Counted from the first letter of the stretch, positions 30,577 through 40,413 are shown. The stretch is 64,000 nucleotides of DNA from Vreelandella subterranea (GCF_900111305.1 NZ_FOGS01000002.1:62001-126000), one strand, 5' to 3'. The notes: generated from the letters alone by a model not told the origin. A program made the numbers and translations.

Positions 30577-31572
30577 TCAGGTAAGCGCTGACAGTTTGTC
30601 TGTCAGCCAATGCTCAAAATCAGGTGGAAGCACGGCTTCCACATCGAGAACCCAACTATCCGGCGGGGCGAACGCCTGACATTTCACGGCATCCTTGGCG
30701 GTCATCACCAGTGGACGACCTCTCCACCGGTTCAGCAGCGCCTGGTTCAGCGGCTGGTGATCCGCCAGCGGATGCCACTCGCCCGTCACCCCCAGTGATA
30801 TCAAGGTTGCAAAAAAGCGCTGGGGATTGCCGATGGCAGCCAGGCCGTTGACCGGGGCCTTGAACGGTAAAGGCGCCAGTGGAAACCGTTGGCCATCGCA
30901 AAGCCTGCGCCAGCCGCATGGCCTCAGGTGCATGGTGACGCCCTCTACCGGCAGCTCACAAGCGTTATCGCCATTCACGATCACCGCATCGACGCCCTTC
31001 AACCGATCTGGCGATTCACGCAGCGGCCCTGCTGGTAGGCAATGGCCATTCCCCAGTCCGCGTGCGCCATCGATCACTACCAGTTCAATATCGCGCGCAA
31101 GCGGAAGGTGCTGCAAACCATCATCGCTGATAATCAGGTCACAACCAGCCCGGACAAGGGCCTCCGCCGCCCGGGCACGCTGCGGGTCGACCATGACCGG
31201 AAGTCCTGTCTGCTGGGCCAGCATCAGCGGCTCATCGCCGCTCTCGTTTACCGGCGTCGTCGGCGTCACTCGCAGCGGGTAGCGTTCGGCACTGCCGCCG
31301 TAGCCGCGTGACACGATACCCGGCGACCAGCCCTGTGCTGCCAGCCGGTTTCCCAGCCATGCCACCAGCGGTGATTTACCCGTACCGCCGAGGGTGATAT
31401 TACCCACAACGATGACCGGCACCGGTGCCCGCCATGCGCGTCGCCTGCCGGTATGAAACTGGCGCGCCCGACGCTGCATCAGCCTTTCATACAGCTTGCC
31501 CAAGGGCTGTAAAGGCCTCAGCCAGCGGCTGCCCTGGTAGGCACCCGCAAGCCAGCGGTCGGCAAGCTTCAC
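30577..31572 (-). CDS. lpxK: Tetraacyldisaccharide 4'-kinase
   Basis: Membrane-bound lipid A kinase, 331 residues. P-loop GNITLGGTGKSPLVAWL is at about 57-73, preceded by the hydrophobic/basic N-terminal helix, with Asp residues in ISDDGLQHLPL and GNGHCLPAGPLRE. GTG start at 31572 overlapping the msbA stop by 4 nt. In the envelope operon msbA-lpxK-ycaR-kdsB. Confidence 0.95.
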   Translation of the reverse strand: MKLADRWLAGAYQGSRWLRPLQPLGKLYERLMQRRARQFHTGRRRAWRAPVPVIVVGNITLGGTGKSPLVAWLGNRLAAQGWSPGIVSRGYGGSAERYPLRVTPTTPVNESGDEPLMLAQQTGLPVMVDPQRARAAEALVRAGCDLIISDDGLQHLPLARDIELVVIDGARGLGNGHCLPAGPLRESPDRLKGVDAVIVNGDNACELPVEGVTMHLRPCGWRRLCDGQRFPLAPLPFKAPVNGLAAIGNPQRFFATLISLGVTGEWHPLADHQPLNQALLNRWRGRPLVMTAKDAVKCQAFAPPDSWVLDVEAVLPPDFEHWLTDKLSALT

Positions 31573-33305
31573 TGGGGCTCCTGAAACTGCAGCTGGTGCA
31601 GCGCCGCGTAAGCACCGCCTGCCGCCAGCAGGGTTTGATGACTGCCCTGTTCAATAATGCGCCCCTGATCCATGACGATAATCCGATCGGCACGCTCAAT
31701 GGTGGACAAACGGTGGGCAATCACCAGAGTAGTGCGCCCCTGGCAGACATCCTCGAGCGCCTTTTGGATATAACGCTCTGATTCGGTATCCAGGGCAGAG
31801 GTGGCCTCATCCAGAATCAGCAACGGGGCATCCTTGAAAATCGCCCGCGCAATGGCCAAACGCTGGCGTTGACCGCCTGACAGCATCACGCCGTTTTCCC
31901 CCACCACCGTATCGTAGCCCTGGGGAAGCTGGTCGATAAACTCATCGGCATAGGCGGCTTCAGCCGCCGCCTTGACCGCCGCAGGGTCCGGATTATTCAC
32001 GCCGTAAGCGATGTTATCGGCAATCGAGGCATTAAACAGCGTGACCTGCTGGGAGACCAGCGCCATTTGCTGACGCAGGGGGCGTAGCGCATAGTCGTCC
32101 AGCGGCACATCATCAATGGTGATACGCCCTTCACTGACGTGATAAAAGCGCGGCAGCAAGCTCACCAGGGTCGACTTGCCGCTGCCGGAGCGTCCCACGA
32201 TCGCGACCATCTCGCCGGCTGCCACCTCAAGATTGATGTCTTGAAGGACATAGGGCTGATCCTCGGCATAGCGGAAGCTGACGTTTTCAAGCTTGACGCG
32301 CCCCGTTAACCGTTCGACACGGTACGAACCGCTATCGCTTTCGGGGGCCACATCCAGCAAGCCGAAGAGTTCGGCGGCAGCGGCAATCCCTTTCTGGATT
32401 TCGCTGTTGATTTCCGTCAGCTGACGAACCGGCTTGATCATCAGGGCGGCAGCCGTAATAAAGGCGACAAACTCACCCGGCGTCATACTGGCCATCAATG
32501 CCGGCGCCATGGCCAGCCAGACCAGAATGGCCATCGAGATCGCCACCAGAATCAGGATGACCGGTGAGCTGATGGCGCGCGTCATCGCTTCCTTCATGCT
32601 TTGGCGGCGGTTTTCTTCACTGACGCGCTCGAAACGCTGCTTTTCATACATTTCTGCGCCGTGGGTGCGAACCACCCGATGACCGGAAAGCGCTTCAGAG
32701 GCCACATGGGTCACGTCGCCCATGGAGTGCTGAATGCGTTTGGAAAGCTTGCGAAAGCGCTTGCTGGCGTAGCTCACCACGCCTGCGATAATCGGTGTGA
32801 CGCCTAAAAACAGCAACGTCAGCATCCAGTTGGTCCAGAACAGATAGCCCAGCAGACCAAGCACGAACAGCCCTTCACGTAGCAAGATGGTCAACGCTTT
32901 AGTCGCGGCCCCCGCGACCTGCTCCACATGGTAGGTGACCCGAGACACCAGATGACCGCTGGAATGGTGATCAAAAAACATGCCCGGCAGATGAAGCATA
33001 TGGGCAAAGACATCGCAACGCAGCGTGTGGATTACGTAGCGCCCGACGTAAGCCATGAAGTAGGTACTTAGAAAGGTCCCGATACCCCGCGAAGAAAACA
33101 TGATAATGACGAATAATGGAAGAAAGAGCCGGAAGGAGGCATCGGGATTCTGGATGCCGTCAATCAGGCGTTTCATCATTTCCGCCAGCGCCGTACTTGA
33201 CGCGGCATAAATCACAAAGCCCAACAACGCCAGGCTAAAGGCACGCCAATGCGGTTTTACATAGGTTAATAAACGTTTATAGAGGACCCAGCCTGATTCA
33301 GTCAC
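31569..33305 (-). CDS. msbA: Lipid A flippase MsbA (ABC exporter)
   Basis: Flips core-lipid A across the inner membrane. It is 578 residues, one half-transporter: six-helix membrane domain (about 20-310) then the nucleotide-binding domain with GRSGSGKST (Walker A), LSGGQRQRLAIARAI (signature) and LLILDEATSALD (Walker B). GTG start at 33305 with GGAG 5 nt upstream. The tie to lpxK supports MsbA over a drug exporter. In Pseudomonas this place between comEC and lpxK is held by exbB-exbD. Confidence 0.95.
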   Translation of the reverse strand: MTESGWVLYKRLLTYVKPHWRAFSLALLGFVIYAASSTALAEMMKRLIDGIQNPDASFRLFLPLFVIIMFSSRGIGTFLSTYFMAYVGRYVIHTLRCDVFAHMLHLPGMFFDHHSSGHLVSRVTYHVEQVAGAATKALTILLREGLFVLGLLGYLFWTNWMLTLLFLGVTPIIAGVVSYASKRFRKLSKRIQHSMGDVTHVASEALSGHRVVRTHGAEMYEKQRFERVSEENRRQSMKEAMTRAISSPVILILVAISMAILVWLAMAPALMASMTPGEFVAFITAAALMIKPVRQLTEINSEIQKGIAAAAELFGLLDVAPESDSGSYRVERLTGRVKLENVSFRYAEDQPYVLQDINLEVAAGEMVAIVGRSGSGKSTLVSLLPRFYHVSEGRITIDDVPLDDYALRPLRQQMALVSQQVTLFNASIADNIAYGVNNPDPAAVKAAAEAAYADEFIDQLPQGYDTVVGENGVMLSGGQRQRLAIARAIFKDAPLLILDEATSALDTESERYIQKALEDVCQGRTTLVIAHRLSTIERADRIIVMDQGRIIEQGSHQTLLAAGGAYAALHQLQFQEPQ

Positions 33306-33361
33306 ACGAGCTCCTAAGCAATAGCGTGCAGTGGAAGAATTCTACCTGATGGCGCTGCGCA

Positions 33362-35632
33362 TCAACACCGCTGTCGAGGCGTCGACCCGCGCAGGGAATT
33401 TATTTCCAGCGGGGCATCAGGAGAGAGGCGTAACTGGACGGCGCCATCTTGGGCAGTATTCCATAAACAGCTCCCCTGCTCGCGAAAGCGCCGCACGACG
33501 TCATCATGGGGGTGACCAAAGGGATTATCGCGCCCGGCGCTAAAAATGACATGCCGGGCCTTGGCCGCCCTCACGAACTGCAGCCCCGAACTCGAGGCGC
33601 TACCATGGTGCCCCGCGACCAGGGCCGTGACGGGCGAACGGAGGTCGCCGATCAACCGCCGCTCGACCTGACGACCGGCATCACCAGTGATTAACACCTG
33701 CTGCTGGCCCATCTGAACCGACAGCACGCACGACCGGTCATTGGAGGAGGCGTCGCCGAGGCCCGCAATGGGCCACAATACGCGATAATGGACACCATCA
33801 CGCAGCCACTCATCGCCCCTTTGACAGTCAAGACGTTGCACCGCAATGGGTTCCTGGGCAGGTGCACGCCATTCATCCACCTGGTGCTGGTCGCGGAGCG
33901 CCTGCACACCCCCTGCATGGTCACTATCGCTATGGCTGACCAACACTTGGTCGAAATGCTGCCCCGGCGGCCATAGGGTTTCAAGCGGCATGAATCCCGA
34001 ACGATAGCGTGGCCCGGTGTCCACCAACATCCGCTGATGGGCACTACGCAGTTCTATCAATTGCCCCTGCCCCACATCATAAACGGTGATAAGCAAGTCA
34101 TCGCCTGCGGGGCGTGACGATGCTGGCCCAAACGGCACCCACATGACAATGATAAGCGCTACTGGCTTCAGCCACCTTGCCGTGCCGGGCAGCCCCCAAC
34201 ATAACGCCACCACAAGAAGCCCCAATGCCCACGGCAGTTGCAGGTAGCGCGGCGGTTCCCATAACGGCCAATGCACCACCGCTACCTCCAGGGCACTGTA
34301 AAAGCCCCCCAACCCCTGCTCGAATAACCACCAGGCCGCCGTCGACGCGTAAGGCACTGGCGTCAGCAACCAGCCCAACAGCGCAAGCGGCACCATGAAA
34401 AGGCTCATGAAGGGAACGGCGACCAGATTAATCAGGGGAGCCGCTGGCGCTACCCGGCCAAACGCGATGAGTACCACCGCCGCCATTAGCGGGGCCAGCA
34501 GACATTGGGACCGCAGCACGGCCCAGCACCATCCTCGCAGGCCCTGCGGGCGTGGCCTGCCTTGCCAGATGATGATCAGCCAGGCAACGGCCACAAACGA
34601 CAGCCATAACCCGGGTTGCCAAAGGGCAACGGGATCGCTCACCAGTACAGCGGCTAGCGCCAGCCACCAGCCTTGCCAGGGGCCCGGTGCGTGGCGACCA
34701 CTCAACACCCAGAGACCCACAACGCTCATGATCATGGCGCGCATGGCCGGTGGCTCCATGCCCGCCAGTACCGCATAACCGAAGGCCGCCGAGCCCGCCA
34801 GCCACCAGGGCCACGCCCGCAGGCGCCAGCTGCCAGGCGTCAGCCAGCGCGCGGCTCCGCGGGCTAACAGCAAGACAAAAGAAGCGACCAGCCCCACATG
34901 CAAGCCGGAGATCACGACCAGGTGGGTCGTACCACTGGCGTTGAGCAGCTTCCAGTCATCCTGGGTAAGCTGGTCTCCCAGGCCGAGCGTCAGCGCCGCG
35001 AGCCAACGTCGGGTGCGCGGCGAAAGCGGTTGCTCTTCCAGCATGGCATGTGCGTGGTGGCGAAGCGAGAAAGGGGCAGCGGTTAAGCGCTGAGCAGAAG
35101 GCTCCTGGCGGACATAGCCTGTCGCACCGATACCCTCGCGCCATAGCCAGTGGGCATAGTCGAAAGCATCGGGGTTCATAAAGCCGTTGGGCGGACGCAG
35201 GCGAAGCGTCATCGCCCAGCGCTCGCCTGGTTTAGGCAATGGCGGCTCCGGGTCGTATGCGCTGACCCGCACCCTTTGCAGGCGCTCGCAGCTTGGCCGA
35301 AGGTCCGGGGCCTCACAGCGCTCCACTTCCACTAACAGGCGCAGGCCACTACTGGTCGGCTGGGTATGAGTAATACGCCCTTCAACCCGAACATCCACGC
35401 CGGAAAGGCCGGGTGGCAGTTGACGCGCCCACTGGGATTGGATGGCCACCACCCCCCAGCAGACGATCGCCAGCCAAAGACAATAGCGCAAACGTACTGT
35501 TGCCAGGACAAGCAGCAAGCTAGCCAGCGCAGCGGTCACTGGCAGCGTATTACCGGCTGGCCCCAGCCAACAGCCTAGAACAGCTCCCGCCAACACGGCC
35601 ACTGCAACCGGTATCGCAACCCCGATGCGCAT
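33362..35632 (-). CDS. comEC: DNA uptake channel ComEC/Rec2
   Basis: Inner-membrane channel for single-stranded DNA during natural transformation. It is 756 residues: N-terminal membrane helices and OB-like DUF4131 region, the central Competence domain with many helices (about 200-480), and a C-terminal metallo-beta-lactamase-like domain with VYDVGQGQLIEL, VDTGPRYRSG and SHSDSDHAGG. All parts are present and the frame is intact, so the organism may take up DNA. Pilus parts other than pilZ are not in the window. Confidence 0.94.
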   Translation of the reverse strand: MRIGVAIPVAVAVLAGAVLGCWLGPAGNTLPVTAALASLLLVLATVRLRYCLWLAIVCWGVVAIQSQWARQLPPGLSGVDVRVEGRITHTQPTSSGLRLLVEVERCEAPDLRPSCERLQRVRVSAYDPEPPLPKPGERWAMTLRLRPPNGFMNPDAFDYAHWLWREGIGATGYVRQEPSAQRLTAAPFSLRHHAHAMLEEQPLSPRTRRWLAALTLGLGDQLTQDDWKLLNASGTTHLVVISGLHVGLVASFVLLLARGAARWLTPGSWRLRAWPWWLAGSAAFGYAVLAGMEPPAMRAMIMSVVGLWVLSGRHAPGPWQGWWLALAAVLVSDPVALWQPGLWLSFVAVAWLIIIWQGRPRPQGLRGWCWAVLRSQCLLAPLMAAVVLIAFGRVAPAAPLINLVAVPFMSLFMVPLALLGWLLTPVPYASTAAWWLFEQGLGGFYSALEVAVVHWPLWEPPRYLQLPWALGLLVVALCWGLPGTARWLKPVALIIVMWVPFGPASSRPAGDDLLITVYDVGQGQLIELRSAHQRMLVDTGPRYRSGFMPLETLWPPGQHFDQVLVSHSDSDHAGGVQALRDQHQVDEWRAPAQEPIAVQRLDCQRGDEWLRDGVHYRVLWPIAGLGDASSNDRSCVLSVQMGQQQVLITGDAGRQVERRLIGDLRSPVTALVAGHHGSASSSGLQFVRAAKARHVIFSAGRDNPFGHPHDDVVRRFREQGSCLWNTAQDGAVQLRLSPDAPLEINSLRGSTPRQRC

Positions 35633-35727
35633 ACTGCCCTCCCTGGCACCCTTATCAACGCCTTGGCGTAGCCGAGACCCTGTCCCTTATGGATAATGGG
35701 CGGCATTCATTGGCAAGAGTGTCCGAC

Positions 35728-36279
35728 ATGCCTCGCCGTTTCTTCCAACGCTATATGCCCAAGCCCGATACGCTGAGGCGTCAGCGGTCGCTGCGCTTCA
35801 TGGCACCGCTGATTGGCGACCCGCGCTTGTGGCAACTGACGCGACGCAGCGTCGCCAATGCGTTCAGTGTGGGGCTTTTCTGCGCTATGCTGCCGATTCC
35901 TTGCCAAATGGTGATAGCGGCCATAGGTGCCCGTTTCAGCCGCTGCAACCTTGCCCTAGCGGTCGGCCTGGTGTGGATTACCAACCCACTGACCATGCCG
36001 CTATTTTTTTACGGTAACTACTGGATTGGTACCTTTTTTCTGGATACACCGGTGCGCGAAGCTCCCTCCCGCCTTTCGACACAATGGCTGGCCGAGCAAA
36101 TGCACAACATCATGCCCGCTTTGCTGCTTGGCTCTCTGGTATCGGCCGTGGTCCTGGCCGTAATGGCCAATATTACCGTGCGTCTGATCTGGCGCTGGCA
36201 CGTTTCCCACCACTGGAAGCGCCGCCGTCAAAAAAGACGGCAGCGGCGAGCCCGGATCGAAGCCGAATTCGACGATTAA
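35728..36279 (+). CDS. DUF2062 family membrane protein
   Basis: It is 183 residues with about three membrane segments (SVANAFSVGLFCAMLP, LALAVGLVWITNPLTMPLFF, LLGSLVSAVVLAVMANITV) and a strongly basic C-terminal tail (HHWKRRRQKRRQRR). I recognise it as DUF2062; function unknown. The ATG at 35728 is preceded by only a weak AAGAG. Divergent from comEC and overlapping the lolD 3' end by 4 bp. Pseudomonas carries the same gene between comEC and the lol genes. Confidence 0.85.
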   Translation: MPRRFFQRYMPKPDTLRRQRSLRFMAPLIGDPRLWQLTRRSVANAFSVGLFCAMLPIPCQMVIAAIGARFSRCNLALAVGLVWITNPLTMPLFFYGNYWIGTFFLDTPVREAPSRLSTQWLAEQMHNIMPALLLGSLVSAVVLAVMANITVRLIWRWHVSHHWKRRRQKRRQRRARIEAEFDD

Positions 36280-36980
36280 GGCTGCTGAACGAGCTTTCCG
36301 CCATCCAGTTTCATCATCCGATCCTGATGCCCCGCCAGGCCAGTGTCGTGGGTGACAATCACGAAGGCACAGGCGCTTTCGCGCGCCAGCTCATCCATGA
36401 GCGCCAGAATTGTAGCGGCGGTGGTCTGGTCCAGATTGCCCGTAGGCTCATCCATTAATACCAGGCTGGGATCCGTGACCAGCGCGCGGGCAATGGCCAC
36501 CCGCTGACGCTCCCCACCGGATAATTCACCTGGCTTGTGATCCGCCCTGTCCTGCATACCCACCCGCGACAAGATCTGCATGGCACGCTGCTCGGCCATT
36601 TTTTTCGCTTGCCCGCGAATGATCAAGGGCAGCGCGGCGTTTTCTACTGCCGTAAACTCGGCGAGCAGGTGGTGAAACTGGTAGACAAAGCCGATATAAC
36701 GGTTGCGAAAACGCCCCAGCGCCGACTCGCTCAGCCCCCCCAGGGGCTGGTCCGCGATTACTACACTGCCTTCGGTGGGCCGGTCCAAACCGCCTAGCAA
36801 ATTAAGCAGTGTCGTCTTGCCCGACCCTGAGCTACCCACAATGGCAACCCGCTCGCCTGCATGCACCTGAAGGTCAAGCGTATCGAGAACGGTTAAATCC
36901 TGCGGCCCTTCGCTGTAGGTGCGGGTCAAGCCTTCACATTTCAGCATTACAGGGGCTTTGTTCGATGTCGTCTCAGACAT
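36276..36980 (-). CDS. lolD: Lipoprotein-releasing ABC transporter ATPase LolD
   Basis: Powers release of outer-membrane lipoproteins from the inner membrane to LolA. It is 234 residues. GSSGSGKTTLLNLLGG (Walker A), LSGGERQRVAIARAL (signature) and LVLMDEPTGNLD (Walker B) are seen. Start at 36980 with AAGGA 7 nt upstream; an earlier ATG (36998) overlaps the lolC stop and is less likely. It follows the lolC/E-type gene directly. Confidence 0.94.
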   Translation of the reverse strand: MSETTSNKAPVMLKCEGLTRTYSEGPQDLTVLDTLDLQVHAGERVAIVGSSGSGKTTLLNLLGGLDRPTEGSVVIADQPLGGLSESALGRFRNRYIGFVYQFHHLLAEFTAVENAALPLIIRGQAKKMAEQRAMQILSRVGMQDRADHKPGELSGGERQRVAIARALVTDPSLVLMDEPTGNLDQTTAATILALMDELARESACAFVIVTHDTGLAGHQDRMMKLDGGKLVQQP

Positions 36981-36990
36981 GTTGGCTTCC

Positions 36991-38232
36991 TTATTCATAG
37001 CGCAGCACATCGGCAGGCTGGACACGCGCAGCCCGCCAAGCCGGGTAAAGCGTGGATAGGAACGTCAACCCGAAGGCGGCCAGCACAATGTTTCGGACAT
37101 CTTCAAAGTGTAAACGCGACGGCAGGTCACTGATGAAGTAGACCCCTGCGTCGAGGAATTTGATGTTCATGAAGCCCTCGACCCAGCCGATCAGATCGGA
37201 AATCGTCAGGGCAAGTAACACACCAACGGCGACGCCTACGGCAATCCCGATCAAGCCGATAGCCAACCCCTGCACGATAAAAATACCCATGATCGAGCGC
37301 GGCGTGGCACCAATGGTCCGCAATATGGCGATGTCAGCCCGCTTGTCGGTGACGACCATGACCAGAGTGGACACAATATTGAAAGCGGCGACGGCGATGA
37401 TCACCGTCAACAAGAGTGCGATCATGCGTTTTTCCATCTGGATTGCCTGAAAAAGGTTGCCCTGTGAGTAGGTCCAGTCACTGCCTCGATAGCCGGGGCC
37501 CAGTTCATTGAGGATCTCTTGCGTTTCGCTACCGGCGACAAACAGATCGTCCAGCTCAAGACGCAGCCCGCCGATCGCATCACCAAGGCGGCCAAGCGTC
37601 TGCATGTCCTCAATATTCGCGTAGGCTAAGTTAGCATCAAGTTCGGCGCCAACGCTAAAGATACCGCTGACGGTGAAACGCTTGAGACGCGGAAATACGC
37701 CCGCCGGGGTAATCGAGGCTTCAGGCACCAGCAAGGTCACACGATCGCCCACGTCGACACCCAGGCGCCGGGCCAACATCGACCCCAGCACCACGTTCCA
37801 CTCGCCCGGCACCAGGTCGCTCAGCTCACCGCGCTGCATGTGCTCGCCAATAATCGATACCTTATCTTCCCAGTCGGGGTGGATACCGTTGACCATGGCG
37901 CCTTCGTTACGTCCGCCAACCGAGAACATGCCCTGTTGTTCCACATAGGGGGCCACTCCCTCGACGCGGTCACGCTGCATAATCTTTTCGGCCAGCGACT
38001 GCCACTCCACCATGCCCTCACGGGCTTCAATCTTGGCATGCGGCACCATCCCCAACACACGGGTACGCAACTCGTGATCAAACCCGTTCATCACTGAAAG
38101 AACGAGAATCAGTACCGCCACGCCCAGCATCAATCCCAGCATGGAGGTCAGCGATATAAACGAAATAAAATGGTTTCGGCGTTTAGCGCGCACGTAGCGC
38201 AGCCCCACCAGAAAAGGCAAACGATCAAGCAT
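36991..38232 (-). CDS. lolC: Lipoprotein-releasing system membrane protein (LolC/LolE/LolF)
   Basis: It is 413 residues: one N-terminal membrane helix (SFISLTSMLGLMLGVAVLILVLSVMNG), a large periplasmic domain, and three C-terminal helices ending PAWRAARVQPADVLRYE, the MacB/FtsX-type ending. It is the only such gene here; Pseudomonas has two around lolD. It may therefore act as a homodimer (LolF-type) or have a partner elsewhere. ATG at 38232 with AAGGA upstream. Confidence 0.9.
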   Translation of the reverse strand: MLDRLPFLVGLRYVRAKRRNHFISFISLTSMLGLMLGVAVLILVLSVMNGFDHELRTRVLGMVPHAKIEAREGMVEWQSLAEKIMQRDRVEGVAPYVEQQGMFSVGGRNEGAMVNGIHPDWEDKVSIIGEHMQRGELSDLVPGEWNVVLGSMLARRLGVDVGDRVTLLVPEASITPAGVFPRLKRFTVSGIFSVGAELDANLAYANIEDMQTLGRLGDAIGGLRLELDDLFVAGSETQEILNELGPGYRGSDWTYSQGNLFQAIQMEKRMIALLLTVIIAVAAFNIVSTLVMVVTDKRADIAILRTIGATPRSIMGIFIVQGLAIGLIGIAVGVAVGVLLALTISDLIGWVEGFMNIKFLDAGVYFISDLPSRLHFEDVRNIVLAAFGLTFLSTLYPAWRAARVQPADVLRYE

Positions 38233-38437
38233 GGCGTCATTCCTTATAAGTCAGCGCTCATGGTACGGTTTTTTTAGCATCGCTGCATATGTATAAGCGG
38301 GCTTTAGAGGCACATCCGCCGCCAGCGTTCCCTCACGATTCTCTATACTTGCAACTTTTCGCGCGAGCCCCTACATTGCGCCGATTCGACTGGCGCCCGA
38401 CGCGCCCTCTTTTATCTTCGCTGCGAGCGGCTTTACG

Positions 38438-39514
38438 TTGACCACTTCGACCTATCGTTTATTACCTGAGTGGCATCCTCAGGATGGCATTCAACTCACC
38501 TGGCCACGCCCGGATGGCGACTGGCAGGCACTCCTGGGTGGCATTGAAGGCACACTCGAGCGTATTGCCGTCGCCGTGACCCGCCATCAGCGAGTGCTCA
38601 TCAGCGTGCCTGACAACGCCACGCGCACACGTCTGGCAGCGACATTCGACGCCTATGGGGTACCCGAAGGTCAGTTACGGCTGTGTGTCGTGTCCAGCGA
38701 CGACACCTGGGCACGGGATCATGGGCCGATTACCGTCGCCGATGAAACGGGGGCATTGCAACTGCTGGATTACACCTTCACCGGCTGGGGCGGTAAATTT
38801 CCTGCCGCTCGCGATAACCGGCTGACCCAGCGGCTTGCCGAGGCAGGCGTGTGGAACTGCCCGGTCAGCCCCCGGGAGCTCGTGCTGGAAGGCGGCGCGA
38901 TTGAGACGGACGGCGACGGCACCTTGCTCACCACCGAGGCCTGTCTGCTCAATCCCAACCGCAATCCGCACATGACCCGGCGCCAGCTGGAACAACAGCT
39001 TGAGAAAGACCTGGGCGTCGATCGCGTGCTGTGGTTGGCCCATGGCCATCTGGAAGGCGACGACACCGATAGCCACATTGATACCCTGGCGCGTTTTTGC
39101 AACCCGACGACCATCGCCTATGTGCGCTGTGACGACCCGACGGACCCTCACTACCCAGCCCTGCAAGCGATGGAGCAGGAGCTCCAGGCGTTTCGGCAGC
39201 GTAATGGCGAGCCCTACCGGCTAATTCCGCTGCCCTGGCCTCAGGCCTGCTATGCACCCGACGATGGTCGCCGCTTGCCTGCCACTTACGCCAATTTTTT
39301 GATCATCAATGGGGCTGTACTGGTACCCACCTACGGGGACCCCGCCGACGTTATCGCGCTGAACGCTCTGGCGGTCGCCTTTCCCGAACATACGCTCATT
39401 CCCATCGAGTGCAGTCACGTCATTCGCCAACACGGCAGCCTGCATTGTTTAACCATGCAGCTCCCCCGAGGCACGCTCGCCACTGCTCATCAGACCGCGG
39501 AGGAATCATCATGA
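38438..39514 (+). CDS. aguA: Agmatine deiminase
   Basis: Converts agmatine to N-carbamoylputrescine plus ammonia. It is 358 residues. Guanidine-enzyme fold blocks are LPEWHPQDGIQLTWP, DDTWARDHGP, LEGGAIETDGDG and HGHLEGDDTDSHID, with the catalytic Cys near the end in HGSLHCLTMQLPRG. No ATG is available near the start; the TTG at 38438 gives TTSTYRLLPEW and is the most likely start, though its ribosome site is poor. The gene overlaps aguB by 4 nt (ATGA), so the pathway enzymes are coupled. The upstream 205 bp are shared with lolC and contain a possible TATACT -10 at 38344. Confidence 0.93.
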   Translation: MTTSTYRLLPEWHPQDGIQLTWPRPDGDWQALLGGIEGTLERIAVAVTRHQRVLISVPDNATRTRLAATFDAYGVPEGQLRLCVVSSDDTWARDHGPITVADETGALQLLDYTFTGWGGKFPAARDNRLTQRLAEAGVWNCPVSPRELVLEGGAIETDGDGTLLTTEACLLNPNRNPHMTRRQLEQQLEKDLGVDRVLWLAHGHLEGDDTDSHIDTLARFCNPTTIAYVRCDDPTDPHYPALQAMEQELQAFRQRNGEPYRLIPLPWPQACYAPDDGRRLPATYANFLIINGAVLVPTYGDPADVIALNALAVAFPEHTLIPIECSHVIRQHGSLHCLTMQLPRGTLATAHQTAEESS

Positions 39515-40413
39515 AAAGCCCTGTCACCGTCGGCATCGTGCAACAGCAAGCCTGGCCCGATAAGCCCCAAAGTCTGGCCGCCAGTGAAGCGGGCATTCGC
39601 GACGCCGTGCAGCAGGGTGCTCAGCTGGTATTGCTCCAGGAACTGCATGCCACGCACTATTTCTGCCAGTACGAAGACCCCGCGGTGTTCGACCTGGCCG
39701 AGCCGCTGGATGGGCCCACTGGCCAACGGCTCGCCGAGTTGGCCCGGGAGCTTGACATCGTACTCGTCGGCTCGCTGTTCGAGCGCCGCGCACCCGGGCT
39801 CTATCACAATACCGCGGTGGTATATGACCGTGCCGAGGGCCGCGTGGGCCAGTATCGCAAGATGCATATCCCCGACGACCCCGGCTTTTACGAGAAATTC
39901 TACTTCACCCCCGGCGATCACGACGCCGCCCGCGACGAGGGGTTTACCCCCATAGACACCTCTCTTGGACGTCTGGGCGTGCTGGTTTGCTGGGATCAGT
40001 GGTATCCCGAAGCCGCGCGCCTGATGGCCCTTGCCGGCGCCGAGCTGCTCCTCTACCCCACCGCCATCGGCTGGGACCCCAACGACGACGCTGCCGAGAA
40101 GGCCCGTCAGCAGGACGCCTGGACGCTCATCCAGCGCGCTCACGGCGTCGCCAATGGGTTACCCGTGGTCGTCGCCAACCGGGTTGGGTTTGAGGCCGAC
40201 CCGTCTAGCGTGGGTGCAGGCATCCAGTTTTGGGGAGGCAGTTTTATCTGCGGGCCGCAGGGTGAACTGCTGGCAAGAGCCGGAGAGACGTCTGAGCAGT
40301 TGGTCGTGGAGGTCGATATGGCCCGCAGTGAGAACACGCGGCGTATTTGGCCCTACCTGCGCGACCGTCGCATCGATGCCTATGGCGAGCTGACCCGCCG
40401 CTTCAGGGACTAG
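39511..40413 (+). CDS. aguB: N-carbamoylputrescine amidase
   Basis: Second step to putrescine, releasing CO2 and ammonia. It is 300 residues of nitrilase fold: Glu in LLQELHATHYFC, Lys in YRKMHIPDDPGFYEKFYF and Cys in LVCWDQWYPEAARLMAL give the Glu-Lys-Cys triad. ATG at 39511 with GGAGGAA 8 nt upstream, inside the aguA stop. With aguA it allows agmatine use or putrescine formation independent of ornithine decarboxylase. Confidence 0.96.
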   Translation: MKSPVTVGIVQQQAWPDKPQSLAASEAGIRDAVQQGAQLVLLQELHATHYFCQYEDPAVFDLAEPLDGPTGQRLAELARELDIVLVGSLFERRAPGLYHNTAVVYDRAEGRVGQYRKMHIPDDPGFYEKFYFTPGDHDAARDEGFTPIDTSLGRLGVLVCWDQWYPEAARLMALAGAELLLYPTAIGWDPNDDAAEKARQQDAWTLIQRAHGVANGLPVVVANRVGFEADPSSVGAGIQFWGGSFICGPQGELLARAGETSEQLVVEVDMARSENTRRIWPYLRDRRIDAYGELTRRFRD

